From positions 1,447,775 to 1,511,774 of the forward strand of contig NZ_CP104550.1 in assembly GCF_025397995.1 (NCBI RefSeq): a stretch of DNA of 64,000 nucleotides, in the 5' to 3' direction. The notes beneath the pieces are model-generated. The model saw nothing but the letters and a program-made list of their open reading frames with translations. It was not told where the DNA came from and did no database searches. The position numbers and the translations under genes are program-made. Origin of the DNA: Methanothermobacter wolfeii. GTDB lineage: Archaea > Methanobacteriota > Methanobacteria > Methanobacteriales > Methanothermobacteraceae. This document shows, one piece after another, positions 29,170 through 39,666 of this stretch (the first letter of the stretch is position 1; every line of letters starts with the position of its first letter).

Positions 29170-31080
29170 ATGGTTTCAGAGATGCTTGAAGAAATCAAAA
29201 GGACGATAATACAGAGACTTCCTGAAAGGGTCCAGGTAGCCAAGGTGGAATTTGAGGGGCCCGAGGTGGTTATCTACACAAAGAACCCTGAAATAATAAC
29301 CGAGAACGGCAACCTCATAAGGGATATTGCGAAGGACATACGGAAGAGGATAATCATAAGATCCGACAGGTCAGTCCTCATGGATCCTGAGAAGACCATA
29401 AAGAAGATCCATGAGATAGTCCCTGAAGAGGCCAAGATCACCAACATATCCTTCGATGATGTGACCTGTGAGGTTATAATAGAGGCCCGTAAACCAGGCC
29501 TCGTTATAGGTAAATACGGGTCAACATCAAGGGAAATAGTTAAGAACACTGGATGGGCCCCGAAGATACTCAGGACACCGCCGATATCATCCGAGATAAT
29601 CCAGAGAATCCGCAGAACACTCAGAAAGAACAGCAAGGAGCGTAAGAAGATCCTGCAGCAGCTTGGAAGCAGGATACACCAGAAGCCCAAGTATGACAAC
29701 GACTGGGCAAGGCTGACTGCCATGGGAGGGTTCAGGGAGGTGGGCAGATCCTGCCTCTACCTCCAGACCCCCAACAGCAGGGTGCTCCTTGACTGCGGTG
29801 TTAACGTTGCAGGTGGAGACGATAAGAACTCATACCCATTCCTCAACGTCCCCGAGTTCACACTGGACAGCCTTGACGCTGTTATAATCACCCATGCACA
29901 CCTTGACCATTCAGGGTTCCTGCCCTACCTCTACCACTACGGCTACGATGGACCCGTCTACTGCACGGCACCGACAAGGGACCTCATGACACTGCTGCAG
30001 CTGGACCACATAGACATAGCACACCGTGAGGACGAACCCCTCCCCTTCAACGTGAAACACGTGAAGAAGAGCGTCAAGCACACCATAACCCTTGACTACG
30101 GTGAGGTAACCGACATAGCACCCGATATAAGGCTCACACTCCACAATGCAGGCCACATACTTGGCTCTGCAATGGCCCACCTCCACATAGGTGATGGACA
30201 GCACAACATGGTCTACACAGGGGACTTCAAGTACGAGCAGAGCAGGCTCCTTGAACCCGCAGCCAACAGGTTCCCGAGACTTGAAACCCTGGTGATGGAG
30301 AGCACCTACGGGGGACACGATGATGTCCAGCCCTCAAGGAACCATGCAGAGAAGGAGCTCATTAAAACCATCTACTCCACCCTCAAAAGGGGTGGTAAGA
30401 TCCTCATACCCGTCTTTGCCGTTGGAAGGGCCCAGGAACTCATGATAGTCCTTGAGGAATACATAAGGACGGGTATAATAGATAATGTCCCTGTCTACAT
30501 CGATGGTATGATCTGGGAGGCCAACGCCATCCACACGGCAAGGCCCGAGTACCTGAGTAAGGATCTGAGGGATCAGATATTCCATATGGGACACAACCCC
30601 TTCATCTCCGACATATTCCACAAGGTCAACGGTATGGATGAGCGCAGGGAGATAGTGGAGGGTGAACCATCAATAATCCTCTCAACCTCAGGTATGCTGA
30701 CAGGTGGAAACTCCCTGGAGTACTTCAAGTGGCTGTGTGAGGACCCTGACAACTCCCTGGTCTTCGTGGGATACCAGGCCGAGGGGTCCCTGGGTAGGAG
30801 GATACAGAAGGGATGGAAGGAGATCCCCCTCAAGGATGAGGATGATAAGATGAGGGTCTACAATGTCAGGATGAACATTAAGACCATCGAGGGGTTCAGC
30901 GGTCACTCAGACAGGAGGCAGCTCATGGAATACGTCAAGAGGATATCACCCAAACCCGAGAAGATACTCATATGCCACGGTGACAACTACAAGACCCTTG
31001 ACCTTGCCTCAAGCATATACAGGGCCTACCGTATAGAGACAAAGACGCCCCTCAACCTTGAGACGGTCCGTATACAGTGA
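29170..31080 (+). CDS. aCPSF1/FttA, KH-domain beta-CASP ribonuclease
   Basis: A 636-aa protein: two N-terminal KH-type RNA-binding regions (about 1-150, second with [15 protein letters not shown]), then a metallo-beta-lactamase core with [14 protein letters not shown] and the beta-CASP insert, and a C-terminal SGHSDRRQL. This family (aCPSF1, FttA) cuts nascent RNA at U-rich 3' ends and drives transcription termination in archaea. Zinc ligands appear intact. The gene directly follows psmB. Confidence 0.93.
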   Translation: MVSEMLEEIKRTIIQRLPERVQVAKVEFEGPEVVIYTKNPEIITENGNLIRDIAKDIRKRIIIRSDRSVLMDPEKTIKKIHEIVPEEAKITNISFDDVTCEVIIEARKPGLVIGKYGSTSREIVKNTGWAPKILRTPPISSEIIQRIRRTLRKNSKERKKILQQLGSRIHQKPKYDNDWARLTAMGGFREVGRSCLYLQTPNSRVLLDCGVNVAGGDDKNSYPFLNVPEFTLDSLDAVIITHAHLDHSGFLPYLYHYGYDGPVYCTAPTRDLMTLLQLDHIDIAHREDEPLPFNVKHVKKSVKHTITLDYGEVTDIAPDIRLTLHNAGHILGSAMAHLHIGDGQHNMVYTGDFKYEQSRLLEPAANRFPRLETLVMESTYGGHDDVQPSRNHAEKELIKTIYSTLKRGGKILIPVFAVGRAQELMIVLEEYIRTGIIDNVPVYIDGMIWEANAIHTARPEYLSKDLRDQIFHMGHNPFISDIFHKVNGMDERREIVEGEPSIILSTSGMLTGGNSLEYFKWLCEDPDNSLVFVGYQAEGSLGRRIQKGWKEIPLKDEDDKMRVYNVRMNIKTIEGFSGHSDRRQLMEYVKRISPKPEKILICHGDNYKTLDLASSIYRAYRIETKTPLNLETVRIQ

Positions 31081-31122
31081 GCTATTTAGATAACCTCAGA
31101 CTATCATTATCTTGGTGATTGA

Positions 31123-32139
31123 ATGGTAACCTATTCTGAATCTGGAGTGGACATAGACCTTGAGGAGCTGACGGTCCGCCGTTTAACCTCAAGGCTCGCC
31201 GGAACACTCAAACACTGTGACGTTATTACCGGAACAGGGCACTTCGCCGCCCTTGTAAGGATGGGGGATGTGGCCATTGCAATGAGCACCGACGGTGTTG
31301 GGAGCAAGATCCTCGTGGCTGAGATGATGAACCGCTACGATACCGTGGGGATAGACTGCATTGCAATGGTGGTCAATGACATCCTCTGTGTCGGTGCCAG
31401 GCCCGCCGCCCTCGTCGACTACCTTGCAGTCGAACACCCCGACCCTGAGGTGGCCGATGAGATAGGCCATGGCCTTGCAAGGGGTGCTGATATGGCACGT
31501 ATCGCAGTAATCGGTGGGGAGACAGCATCCCTCCCAGGTATAGTAAGGAATTTTGACCTTGCAGCCACGGGTATCGGATTCGTTGATACGGATAAAATCA
31601 TAACAGGGGAAAGGATAGCCCCAGGGGACGCTGTTATAGGTATTGAAAGCAGCGGGATACACAGTAACGGCCTTAGCCTTGCAAGGAAGGTCTTCTTTGA
31701 GGAACTGGAACTATCACCCCATGACAGCCTCCCTGGCTCCGATGTTACGGTTGGGGATGCGCTCCTCAAACCCACAAGGATCTATGTGGAGCCCGTCATG
31801 GAGCTCATTGACTCGGGTGTCGGTGTGAATGGACTCGCCCATATTACAGGCGGGGGATTCAGCAATCTTAAGAGGCTTAAAAAGGAGGTGGGGTATCGCC
31901 TTGACATGCTCCCTGAGCCCCAGCACATCTTCAGGGTGATGCATGATTCAGGTGTCCCCATCGAGGAGATGTACCGTGTATTCAACATGGGTGTTGGTTT
32001 CTGCGCCATCGTAGGGAAGGATGAAGCAGACCATGCCGTTGATGTTCTGGGTGACCGTGCACACGTCATAGGAGAGGTCACGGACAAAGCCTCCAGTGTG
32101 GACATCACAGCCTACACAGGAGAATCAATAATACTTTAG
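31123..32139 (+). CDS. purM: PurM, phosphoribosylformylglycinamidine cyclo-ligase
   Basis: AIR synthase family, fifth step of purine synthesis. ATP-binding motifs [28 protein letters not shown] and GGETASLPG, and the C-terminal [11 protein letters not shown] and FNMGVGF, are all present. Length (338 aa) is normal. GGTG lies five bases before the ATG. purP is 3 kb upstream, so two purine genes share this neighbourhood. Confidence 0.9.
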   Translation: MVTYSESGVDIDLEELTVRRLTSRLAGTLKHCDVITGTGHFAALVRMGDVAIAMSTDGVGSKILVAEMMNRYDTVGIDCIAMVVNDILCVGARPAALVDYLAVEHPDPEVADEIGHGLARGADMARIAVIGGETASLPGIVRNFDLAATGIGFVDTDKIITGERIAPGDAVIGIESSGIHSNGLSLARKVFFEELELSPHDSLPGSDVTVGDALLKPTRIYVEPVMELIDSGVGVNGLAHITGGGFSNLKRLKKEVGYRLDMLPEPQHIFRVMHDSGVPIEEMYRVFNMGVGFCAIVGKDEADHAVDVLGDRAHVIGEVTDKASSVDITAYTGESIIL

Positions 32140-32151
32140 GAGTTGGTTTCT

Positions 32152-33177
32152 ATGAGGATAAGCGCTGAAGATGAAGTTAAAATCATAAAGGAGATACTCA
32201 TGGCCATGGAGGTCCCTGAGGAGAGCGCCGCCATCGTTGCAGATGTTACACTTGATGCCGATCTTAAGGGATTCAGCTCCCACGGGATAGGAAGGTTCCC
32301 CCAGTACGTTGAGGGTTTGCGTTACGGGACCATAAAGAGGGATGGTGAGATTACCGTTGAAAGGGAAACAGAATCAACCGCCATCATCAACGGGAACCAC
32401 CTCTTCGGCCACGTGGTTGCATACAGGGCCATGGAAATTGCAATAGAAAAGGCAGGATCCACAGGGGTCGGCCTCGTGGGTGTCCATGACTCCAACCACT
32501 TCGGTGTTGCCGGCTACTACTCGGACATGGCGGTGATGAATGACACGATAGGCGTTGTGATAGCAAACACGGAGCCAGCTGTGGCGCCAGTAGGAGGTAA
32601 GACACCTATACTCGGAACAAACCCCGTCGCCATAGGTATACCCTCAGATAAGCACTACGTATCTGTTGACATGGCAACATCCGCATCTGCAAGGGGCAAG
32701 CTCCTTGAAGCCGCCAGGAAGGGTGAAAGCATACCTGAAAACGTGGCCCTTGATGCTGACGGGAAGCCCACAACTGACCCTGAAATGGCGCTTAAGGGAT
32801 CCATACTGCCCTTCGGGGGGCATAAGGGGTACGCATTATCCTTCATGATAGAGATACTTGCAGGGCCCCTTGTGGGGGCCGCCTTCGGAGCAGGGGTTAA
32901 GGGCACAGCCAATCCCAGGGAGATGTGCACCAAGGGAGATCTCATGATGGCCATAGACCCCTCAAAGATGGGGGATGTTGATGAATTCAAATCCAGTGTG
33001 GATGCATTCATAGAGGAGGTCAAGTCCTCCGGCGACGTCCTCATACCCGGGGACATCGAGGCCATGAACATCAAAAGGAGGCGAGAGGAGGGTATTGAGA
33101 TCGATGAGAAACTCCTTGAAAGCCTCACAAGCATCTCCGAGGACCTTAACCTTGACCTTGAAATCAAGGGGTTATGA
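32152..33177 (+). CDS. comC: ComC, L-sulfolactate dehydrogenase
   Basis: Type-2 malate/L-lactate dehydrogenase family, NAD-dependent oxidation of sulfolactate to sulfopyruvate for coenzyme [25 protein letters not shown] and [13 protein letters not shown] are conserved blocks. Its immediate neighbours comD and comE confirm the pathway. ATG 32152 has GGAG nine bases upstream; TTG 32143 is the frame limit. Its stop overlaps comD by ATGA. Confidence 0.92.
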   Translation: MRISAEDEVKIIKEILMAMEVPEESAAIVADVTLDADLKGFSSHGIGRFPQYVEGLRYGTIKRDGEITVERETESTAIINGNHLFGHVVAYRAMEIAIEKAGSTGVGLVGVHDSNHFGVAGYYSDMAVMNDTIGVVIANTEPAVAPVGGKTPILGTNPVAIGIPSDKHYVSVDMATSASARGKLLEAARKGESIPENVALDADGKPTTDPEMALKGSILPFGGHKGYALSFMIEILAGPLVGAAFGAGVKGTANPREMCTKGDLMMAIDPSKMGDVDEFKSSVDAFIEEVKSSGDVLIPGDIEAMNIKRRREEGIEIDEKLLESLTSISEDLNLDLEIKGL

Positions 33178-33671
33178 AATTGGATAGCAGTGACGCCGTC
33201 TACATGGGCATGAAGGATGCCGGTATAGACTTCGCCGTCAGCGTCCCCTGCGTCAACCTTAAAGGGGTCCTTGAGATGGTGGATGATGACCCTGAAATCA
33301 TGCACATCCCCGTGACAAGGGAGGAGGAGGGCTTCGGTGTTGCTGCAGGCGCATACATGGCCGGTAAAACCACTGCGATACTGATGCAGAACTCCGGCCT
33401 CGGTAACTCGGTCAATGTCCTTGCATCACTCTACAGTCTCTACAGGATACCCATAACCATGGTGGTGAGCCACAGGGGTACCGAGGGGGAGTTCATGGAA
33501 GCCCAGGTCCCCATGGGAAGGGTCACTGAGGGCATCCTTGAGATCCTCGGGATACCCTTCAGGGCCCCTGAAACCCCCGATGATGCCAGGAAGGCCATTA
33601 AGGAATTAACAGATGATTCCCTGAAGATGAGGAGGCCCTCAGCCGTCCTTTTAAAGATTTCATACTGGTGA
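33174..33671 (+). CDS. comD: ComD, sulfopyruvate decarboxylase alpha subunit
   Basis: N-terminal (PYR) half of a thiamine-diphosphate decarboxylase that turns sulfopyruvate into sulfoacetaldehyde. [18 protein letters not shown] carries the glutamate that activates the cofactor. The start overlaps the comC stop (ATGA) and the stop overlaps the comE start. Confidence 0.92.
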   Translation: MKLDSSDAVYMGMKDAGIDFAVSVPCVNLKGVLEMVDDDPEIMHIPVTREEEGFGVAAGAYMAGKTTAILMQNSGLGNSVNVLASLYSLYRIPITMVVSHRGTEGEFMEAQVPMGRVTEGILEILGIPFRAPETPDDARKAIKELTDDSLKMRRPSAVLLKISYW

Positions 33672-34219
33672 TGCCGATGCTTGAGAGAATCGAAGCCATA
33701 AAGAGGATCGTTGAGGTCCTTGATGATGAACTCGTTGTATGCAACCTGGGATTCCCATCAAGGGAACTCTACAGTGTCAAGGATTCGGGGACCCACTTCT
33801 ACATGCTTGGATCCATGGGAATGGCCTCCTCCATTGGACTCGGACTTGCCCTCACACAGGAGCGCAGGGTTGTTGTCCTTGACGGTGACGGGTCCATCCT
33901 CATGAACCTGGGGGGCCTTGTAACCGCTGCAGGTCAGGCCCCAGGGAACCTCATAATAGTCCTCCTTGACAATAAATGCTATGCCACAACAGGGTCCCAG
34001 TGCACATACGCTGACACCATAGACCTTGGAGGTGTTGCCAGGGCCATGGGTTTCAGGGTTATCCGTTTTGATGAGGAACTGGACTTCACCAGGGCCCTTG
34101 AAGCCACAGGCCCCCTTTTCGTTCATGTACCCGTAAAGCCGGGGAACGCCGATGTCCCTGTCATCGACATGAGCGCCGTGGAGATAATTGAAAGGTTCAT
34201 GGCTGAAGTCAGGGGTTGA
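33671..34219 (+). CDS. comE: ComE, sulfopyruvate decarboxylase beta subunit
   Basis: C-terminal (PP) half of the same decarboxylase. The thiamine-diphosphate motif [20 protein letters not shown] (GDG start of the GDG-X-NN type) is present, with [14 protein letters not shown] 33671 forms a TGATG overlap with comD; ATG 33677 is also possible. Confidence 0.92.
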   Translation: MPMLERIEAIKRIVEVLDDELVVCNLGFPSRELYSVKDSGTHFYMLGSMGMASSIGLGLALTQERRVVVLDGDGSILMNLGGLVTAAGQAPGNLIIVLLDNKCYATTGSQCTYADTIDLGGVARAMGFRVIRFDEELDFTRALEATGPLFVHVPVKPGNADVPVIDMSAVEIIERFMAEVRG

Positions 34220-34249
34220 ATTATTTCCCTTTACTGAGGGCCTGGAATT

Positions 34250-34327
34250 ATCTCAGCATTCAATCATTGCTAAGTATCTCAGCATTCAATCATTGCTAAG
34301 TATCTCAGCATTCAATCATTGCTAAGT
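34250..34327. repeat. Three tandem copies of a 26-bp unit
   Basis: Three identical 26-bp copies head to tail at 34250-34275, 34276-34301 and 34302-34327, each starting ATCTCAGCATTCAATC and ending ATTGCTAAGT. They lie between comE and polB1, which run toward each other. There are no spacers, so this is not a CRISPR. The minus-strand small ORF ends inside the third copy. Confidence 0.85.
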
Positions 34328-34447
34328 CCATCCATTCATTACATATGCTGTTCCTTCAGACATCTGGATCAGCCCGACCTCAACCACCTTCCTTACAAGT
34401 GCAGCACGACCCTCAGACATAAATCCTGATAAGCCGAGGAAATCCAC
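34322..34447 (-). CDS. Possible 41-residue ORF after polB1
   Basis: GTG 34447 opens a frame reading VDFLGLSGFMSEGRAALV and on to a TAG in the third tandem repeat. Composition looks protein-like and it starts two bases after the polB1 stop. It resembles no PolB C-terminal segment, so it is not the missing polymerase part. I do not recognise it and it may be a remnant. Confidence 0.25.
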   Translation of the reverse strand: MDFLGLSGFMSEGRAALVRKVVEVGLIQMSEGTAYVMNGWT

Positions 34448-34449
34448 AG

Positions 34450-36225
34450 TTATGACTTCCTGCCTGTGTAGGTGGCGTAGAATCCGTCCGTGTCAGCATA
34501 AACCGTGTGGAAGCCGAAGTCCTCAGCCATCCTTATGGTTCTTTTAATGTAGTCCCTACCCCATGCTGTTATGGCCTCGGCGCATTCCATCGAGTACCAT
34601 CTGAACCTTGAGTAACCGTAAACACCGTACATGGTATTTGCAAGTCTCTTGAGGGCTTCCTGCTGGACGTTCAGGAGTTTCTTCTCCACAGGGTCCTTTG
34701 AGCGTTTCATTTCACCCTTAACCCTCACCCTCTCTGAGAGGATCTCGCCTATAACGGATGGTATGAATCCCCTGGGATCCTTAAGGAAGCGGTACCCGTA
34801 TTCAGGCGCCACATGGCAGTCGCATTCAGGGTCGGTGGTGAGGGTGTCAGGGGATATGTTCTTTGAGATTATGATGCTCGGGTAGAGGCTCCTGAAGTCG
34901 AACTGGACTATGTTCTCATGGAGGCCCTTCTCAGGCTCCTTAACATAACCCCCAACAGCCCTCCTCCCCCTCCTCTCTGAGAACTCTGACTGTGATGGCT
35001 TGTTGGGTACCAGTTCACCGTACTGGTGGGCCTTCCTTACAAGGAACCATTCCGCCTGCTGCCCCGTCGCCATCCTTGATATGTCAAAGAGGGGCTGGCC
35101 AACCACACGGGTGAGTTCCATGTTAAGGGGGAGTATCTTCTCTGCGATACGGTAGGTTGCGGTGACATCATCCAGGGAGTACCTGAATAGTTCGTCCCTG
35201 AGGTCATCACGGTCCCAGTACTCCCAGAGTCTATCGCCCGGGAGGTCGAATTTTTCTTCACCGAAGAGTTCACGGTATACCCGCTCAAGGGTGTAGCGGT
35301 CAAGGTTCATGTACCTCCTCATTACAGGGTAGAGGTCCACGTGCACCGTGCCCCTGATGGCTGTTGAGTTTGCAAATCCCCTCCTCATGGTCCTTATCCC
35401 TGAACCATCCCATCCAGGGTTGAGGTCAACCCCCAGTATCTCAGCCCTCCTTGATATGTAGGGAAAGTCGAAGTTGTCGGAGTTGTAGCCCACTAGGATG
35501 TCGGGCTTCTCCTCCCTTATGATCTCTGCGAATCTCCTGATTATCTCCGCCTCATCATCAACCACCTCAACATAGTCGAGGTGATCCCCCCTGGTTGATA
35601 TTACCCTGCTGAAGTCCCTTCCAGCCACTCCGATCATTATTATCTCATCCTCCTCGGGACTGGGCATCCCGTGGGGGTTCCTGGCCTCGATGTCAAAGCT
35701 CAGGATGTCAAGTTCATGGGTCCCCTGGCCCGTTGATGAGACCTCCCCGGTTATCTCAACCAGTTTAACGTCGTCTGCCTCAACCAATGGTGCCGATTCC
35801 CTCACTTCCCCCTGGAATTCCAGCTCGGACATTGGGAAGATGGATTTGTCGATGAGGTATCTCCTGTAGAAGGGTATGTCATGTTCCCTTATGTCCCTGA
35901 CAGAGTCCAGGTTCCTTATCCTGTCCCTGAGTTTAGGCACCTCTGAGGGGTGGCTGAATTCAGCCCTGATTACAGGGGTCATCCTTCCAAGGTCCCTCAT
36001 CTCCAGGACCTCCATCTTCCCTATCCCTAGCTCCTCAAGTTCCCTGATGCATGAGTCGGTATCATGTGGTAATACGTAGATGTAGGGTCTGAAGGAAGTG
36101 TCAAATGCTATCATGGGCTCATTGTCACCTGATTTGTCCTTTCCAAAGAGTCTTATAACGGGCTTCTCATCACATGTTACGTAGTCGATGTCAAGAAGCA
36201 CCATCCTGTAAGTTTCCATGTTCAT
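34450..36225 (-). CDS. polB1: PolB1, large part of a split B-family DNA polymerase
   Basis: Residues carry exonuclease motifs [18 protein letters not shown] and YSLDDV, then polymerase motif A ([11 protein letters not shown]) and motif B ([13 protein letters not shown]). It ends 11 residues after motif C (YADTDG), so the thumb domain is absent. In Methanothermobacter this is natural: a second gene elsewhere encodes the C-terminal fragment. No such gene is in the window. An alternative start is ATG 36219. Confidence 0.92.
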   Translation of the reverse strand: MNMETYRMVLLDIDYVTCDEKPVIRLFGKDKSGDNEPMIAFDTSFRPYIYVLPHDTDSCIRELEELGIGKMEVLEMRDLGRMTPVIRAEFSHPSEVPKLRDRIRNLDSVRDIREHDIPFYRRYLIDKSIFPMSELEFQGEVRESAPLVEADDVKLVEITGEVSSTGQGTHELDILSFDIEARNPHGMPSPEEDEIIMIGVAGRDFSRVISTRGDHLDYVEVVDDEAEIIRRFAEIIREEKPDILVGYNSDNFDFPYISRRAEILGVDLNPGWDGSGIRTMRRGFANSTAIRGTVHVDLYPVMRRYMNLDRYTLERVYRELFGEEKFDLPGDRLWEYWDRDDLRDELFRYSLDDVTATYRIAEKILPLNMELTRVVGQPLFDISRMATGQQAEWFLVRKAHQYGELVPNKPSQSEFSERRGRRAVGGYVKEPEKGLHENIVQFDFRSLYPSIIISKNISPDTLTTDPECDCHVAPEYGYRFLKDPRGFIPSVIGEILSERVRVKGEMKRSKDPVEKKLLNVQQEALKRLANTMYGVYGYSRFRWYSMECAEAITAWGRDYIKRTIRMAEDFGFHTVYADTDGFYATYTGRKS

Positions 36226-36326
36226 TAATCTTGTTTTGGAGGCCTAATAACTGTTCCTTCAGATGATTCATGATCACGTGACATCTGGGGATCTTTATTT
36301 AACCAATAGATGAAATTTATACTGAC

Positions 36327-36533
36327 ATGGAAAATTTAGCGAATCAGGAAGCAGGAACTAAATGGATGAGAATAGGGACCTTACTAACTTTCAACCCCAC
36401 GGAACAGATAATTGGAGCTGGTTTTAAAGCACTTATAGACCAAAATAAACTCATCATAAGACAAAATGAATTATTACTTCGAGAACTTAGAAAACTAAAT
36501 GAAACTCTAAGGAAAAAAGAGCAAAAAGAGTAA
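36327..36533 (+). CDS. Small hypothetical protein with coiled-coil tail
   Basis: A 68-aa ORF whose last 35 residues (LIIRQNELLLRELRKLNETL and onward) form a charged amphipathic helix. It is much more A/T-rich than its neighbours. TATA-like TTTATTTAA sits near 36292-36300, so the mRNA would have a very short leader. No SD site is seen. Family not recognised. Confidence 0.45.
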   Translation: MENLANQEAGTKWMRIGTLLTFNPTEQIIGAGFKALIDQNKLIIRQNELLLRELRKLNETLRKKEQKE

Positions 36534-36819
36534 TAAAAAGAAAGAATTGTTTTTACTGTTAGGGTATCAGTCCCTTTAGTACAGTTCCGATGCAGTTCTA
36601 ACACCAGCACCCATTGAACTTCGTTATTCGGGCCTATAACGAATATAAATGGAATTCTTTAGGATGATTCTGAAATAAGGCCGGACCCATGATTCATAAC
36701 TTTGGACCGGCAGGGAACATCAGGGATTAATAGTTTAAAGGATACGCATATAGGATTCCAAACAAAAAATTAAATGCATCAATTAAAAATCAGCCCCCCA
36801 GGCATTCCTAAAAATTATT
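36534..36819. other. 286-bp intergenic region without a recognised feature
   Basis: Lies between the small coiled-coil ORF and the AI-2E-like transporter gene, whose 3' end points into it. I see no tRNA, no good reading frame and no strong hairpin; a short GCCGG/CCGGC pair is present but weak. Confidence 0.4.
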
Positions 36820-37833
36820 TTATTCTTTCCCTGAGTCCGTCCGGTAGGCCTCAAGGGCGGCGTAGGCGAGTCCCAGGACCAGTGGCCCCACAATGAACCC
36901 TGCAACCCCCCAGACCAGGGGGCCTCCAAGGAATCCCACAAGGAATATCATGGGGTGTATATCCGCATACTTACCTGAAAGTTTAGGCCTAAGGTAGATG
37001 TCAACGGTGCTCAGGAAAAACCCGAATATAAGGACGAGGACCGCCCTCAGGATGTTCCCTGTGATGATATCATAGGCTGCCAGGGGAGTGTAGGCCGCCC
37101 ATGGCCCTATAACAGGTATTAGCTGGAAAAGCCCGGTTATTATACCCAGGAGTATCGCATATGGGTAACCAAGGATGTAGAACCCGGCGGCGGCCATTAA
37201 ACCTATCAGGAGGGCTGTTAAGAAGTGGCCGTAGAAGATGCTCATGAGGACCCTCTCGGTTTCAGCCGCCATCCTCTTCATGAAGGGCCTGCTCTTCTCC
37301 GGGAGGACCGACCTCAGGTATCCTGTGAGCCTCTCACCATCCCTTGCAAAGTAGAAGGTCGATGAGAAGAATATGAAGAGCTGGAGGGCTATCATGGGGA
37401 GTGACTGTATGATATCAACCGCATAGTTGACCGAACCCCTGAGGATGTCCGTTAGGAAACCCTTCAGGGCCCCCAGAGTGCTCCCTGCAGATGGCTGGAA
37501 CTCCCTGGGAACCCCTGAGAGGATCCCTGTAACGTCAATGTTCCCTGCGAGTGAAGCCAGGGCCGGTGCCGAGTTTATTATGGAGTCAACCGTGAAGACG
37601 ATGATGCCGATGAGTGGCATCATAACCACCATCATGGCAAGGATTATGGACACCGAAAGGTAGGGTATCCTCCTGTTAATCCTCAGGGCCACAGGCCTTA
37701 CAATGTATGCAAAGACGGCTCCAAGGAATAGCATGGTCCAGATGGGGTATATGATTACTGCTGAGAGGAGGATCAGGACAAGGACCAGGAAGGATGCCGA
37801 TGTCACCGTTCCCCTGATTTTCTCTATCATCAT
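36820..37833 (-). CDS. AI-2E family transporter (UPF0118)
   Basis: About eight transmembrane helices in a 337-aa protein, with the family's VIGPWAAYTP and GPLVWGVAGFIVGPLVLG C-terminal motifs. Family members include AI-2 exporters, sodium/proton antiporters and others, so the substrate is open. ATG 37833 follows GGGTGAA. Confidence 0.85.
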   Translation of the reverse strand: MMIEKIRGTVTSASFLVLVLILLSAVIIYPIWTMLFLGAVFAYIVRPVALRINRRIPYLSVSIILAMMVVMMPLIGIIVFTVDSIINSAPALASLAGNIDVTGILSGVPREFQPSAGSTLGALKGFLTDILRGSVNYAVDIIQSLPMIALQLFIFFSSTFYFARDGERLTGYLRSVLPEKSRPFMKRMAAETERVLMSIFYGHFLTALLIGLMAAAGFYILGYPYAILLGIITGLFQLIPVIGPWAAYTPLAAYDIITGNILRAVLVLIFGFFLSTVDIYLRPKLSGKYADIHPMIFLVGFLGGPLVWGVAGFIVGPLVLGLAYAALEAYRTDSGKE

Positions 37834-37904
37834 TTCACCCTTCAGCTGAAGATCCTTCTTCTAAACTGATGCATGGAAGGGCATCTACCATAGGTATTCT
37901 CCAC

Positions 37905-38696
37905 CTAAAGTGGTATCCTCCTACCAGCAGAATCCCTCCTGTAGCTTCCAAACTCCCTTAACATTGAAAGTTCATGCCCCCAGAAGACCGGTCCCTCGGC
38001 GCAGACCCTCCAGCCTGTATCATCAAGGCAGCACTGGCCGCAGATACCCACGGCGCACTTCATGTACCTCTCGAGGGAGAACTGGGCCGGGACCCCCATC
38101 TCATCAAGGACCCCCTTCACATGGTACATCATGGGTTCGGGTCCGCAGACCGCCGCCATGTCATACGACCCCCCCATGTCCCTGAGCCTTTCATGTGCAA
38201 AGCCCTTGAATCCGCATGACCCGTCATCCGTGCATGTGTAGACCCTGACCCCTGCATCCTTAAGTCTCCCTGTGAATAGGAGCTCATCGGCTGTCCTTGC
38301 AGCGACAAGGGCTGAGACCTTCATCCCGTTATCTGTAGCCTCATCTGCAAGGGCTGATAGGGGCGCCATACCTATCCCCCCGCCTACCAGGAGGATACTG
38401 CTACCTGTGAGTTCGAATCCCCTCCCATAGGGGCCCCTCAGTCCCAGGAGGTCCCCCTCGCTCAGGCCATGGACTTCCCCTGTGAACTCACCGACCCTCC
38501 TCACCGAGATGCCTATCTCACCCCTCACCTCATCGATGAGTGAGACCGACATTGGCTTCTCATCACTGAAGTTCCACACCATCATGAACTGGCCGGGCCT
38601 CAAATCCGACCGGAAGTCCCAGTCGAATATGAATGTCTTCACCGAATCAGACTCATCTATTATCCTTTTAATCTCAAGAACCTCTGGAACGTTCAC
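37905..38696 (-). CDS. pyrK: PyrK, dihydroorotate dehydrogenase electron transfer subunit
   Basis: Ferredoxin-reductase-like flavoprotein that passes electrons from dihydroorotate dehydrogenase B to NAD. FAD-binding RPGQFMMVW, NAD-binding LLVGGGIGMAPL and 2Fe-2S ligands in CAVGICGQCC and a later cysteine are visible. GTG 38696 is eight bases after GGAG; an in-frame GTG at 38705 overlaps the SD site. It directly follows pyrD. Confidence 0.9.
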   Translation of the reverse strand: MNVPEVLEIKRIIDESDSVKTFIFDWDFRSDLRPGQFMMVWNFSDEKPMSVSLIDEVRGEIGISVRRVGEFTGEVHGLSEGDLLGLRGPYGRGFELTGSSILLVGGGIGMAPLSALADEATDNGMKVSALVAARTADELLFTGRLKDAGVRVYTCTDDGSCGFKGFAHERLRDMGGSYDMAAVCGPEPMMYHVKGVLDEMGVPAQFSLERYMKCAVGICGQCCLDDTGWRVCAEGPVFWGHELSMLREFGSYRRDSAGRRIPL

Positions 38697-38708
38697 ACTA
38701 CCCACTCC

Positions 38709-39611
38709 CTAGTCATGTGCCAGTCCAACCATCTCATCTATGGAGGAGAATCCCTCCTCATGCATGAACCTTTTAAGTCCCCTGCAGATGTTCCTGAATA
38801 TCACTGGTCCGGAGTACATTATGGCTGTGCCGACCTGGAAGGCCGATGCGCCTGCAAACAGGAATTCCACGGCGTCCCTGTAATCCCTGATACCCCCCAC
38901 GCCCATGATGGGAATATCAACCGCCCTGTAGACATCATAGACGCACCTTACCGCCACGGGTTTTATCGCCGGACCGGACATTCCCCCGACGGCGTTGGAG
39001 AGGACTGGTCTTGCTGTCTTTATATCTATCCTCATGCCGGGTCCCAGGGAGTTTATCAGGGTCAGGGCATCTGAACCTGCCTCCTGGGCCCTCAAAGCCA
39101 CCTCCACTATGTCCGTGACGTTGGGTGTGAGTTTGGTTGACACAGGGACATCAATGGCGTCCTTAACTGCAGAGACAACCCTGAAGGTCAGTTCAGGGTC
39201 CTGGCCTATTGAGGCCCCGCAACCGGACATGGCATGGGGGCAGGATACATTGAGTTCAATCATGTCCACGTATTCCTCTATCCTTGATGAGACCTCCTGG
39301 AACTCCTCAGGGGACGCCCCGTATATGGATGCTATAAGGGGGACGTCATCCTCAACTGCCCTGAGTTCATCCAGGAAATTATCGACTCCAGGGTTTGAGA
39401 GTCCTATGGCGTTTATGATGCCTCCTGTAACCTCAACGGTTGTCGGGTTTTTATATCCTGTGTTGGGTTCCAGTGAGAAGGATTTGGTGACAACCGCGCC
39501 TGCACCTGAACAGTAAACCCTGTTAAGGGATGAGGCCATGCTCCCCATGACTCCAGCAGCCAGTATGGCTGGATTTCGAAGTTCAATATTACATATCCTT
39601 GTCTTCAGCAT
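38709..39611 (-). CDS. pyrD: PyrD, dihydroorotate dehydrogenase B catalytic subunit
   Basis: FMN enzyme of pyrimidine synthesis, class 1B. IELNVSCPHAMSGCG holds the substrate loop with the catalytic cysteine, and IMGVGGIRDYRDAVEFLFAG the phosphate-binding loop. Only 12 bp separate it from pyrK, so they form the usual two-subunit operon. GAGGGTG stands before the ATG. Confidence 0.92.
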   Translation of the reverse strand: MLKTRICNIELRNPAILAAGVMGSMASSLNRVYCSGAGAVVTKSFSLEPNTGYKNPTTVEVTGGIINAIGLSNPGVDNFLDELRAVEDDVPLIASIYGASPEEFQEVSSRIEEYVDMIELNVSCPHAMSGCGASIGQDPELTFRVVSAVKDAIDVPVSTKLTPNVTDIVEVALRAQEAGSDALTLINSLGPGMRIDIKTARPVLSNAVGGMSGPAIKPVAVRCVYDVYRAVDIPIMGVGGIRDYRDAVEFLFAGASAFQVGTAIMYSGPVIFRNICRGLKRFMHEEGFSSIDEMVGLAHD

Positions 39612-39666
39612 GAAAAAACACCCTCAGTAAAATTATTTATACTCATTACCTATAGATGTAACCCCC

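Noticed and set aside
34250-34327. Repeats taken at first for a CRISPR array
   Set aside because: The three 26-bp copies are directly adjacent with no spacers and no cas genes are near.
36540-36819. Possible tRNA or structured RNA in the gap before the AI-2E-like gene
   Set aside because: No cloverleaf or conserved tRNA boxes; only a weak 5-bp stem is found.
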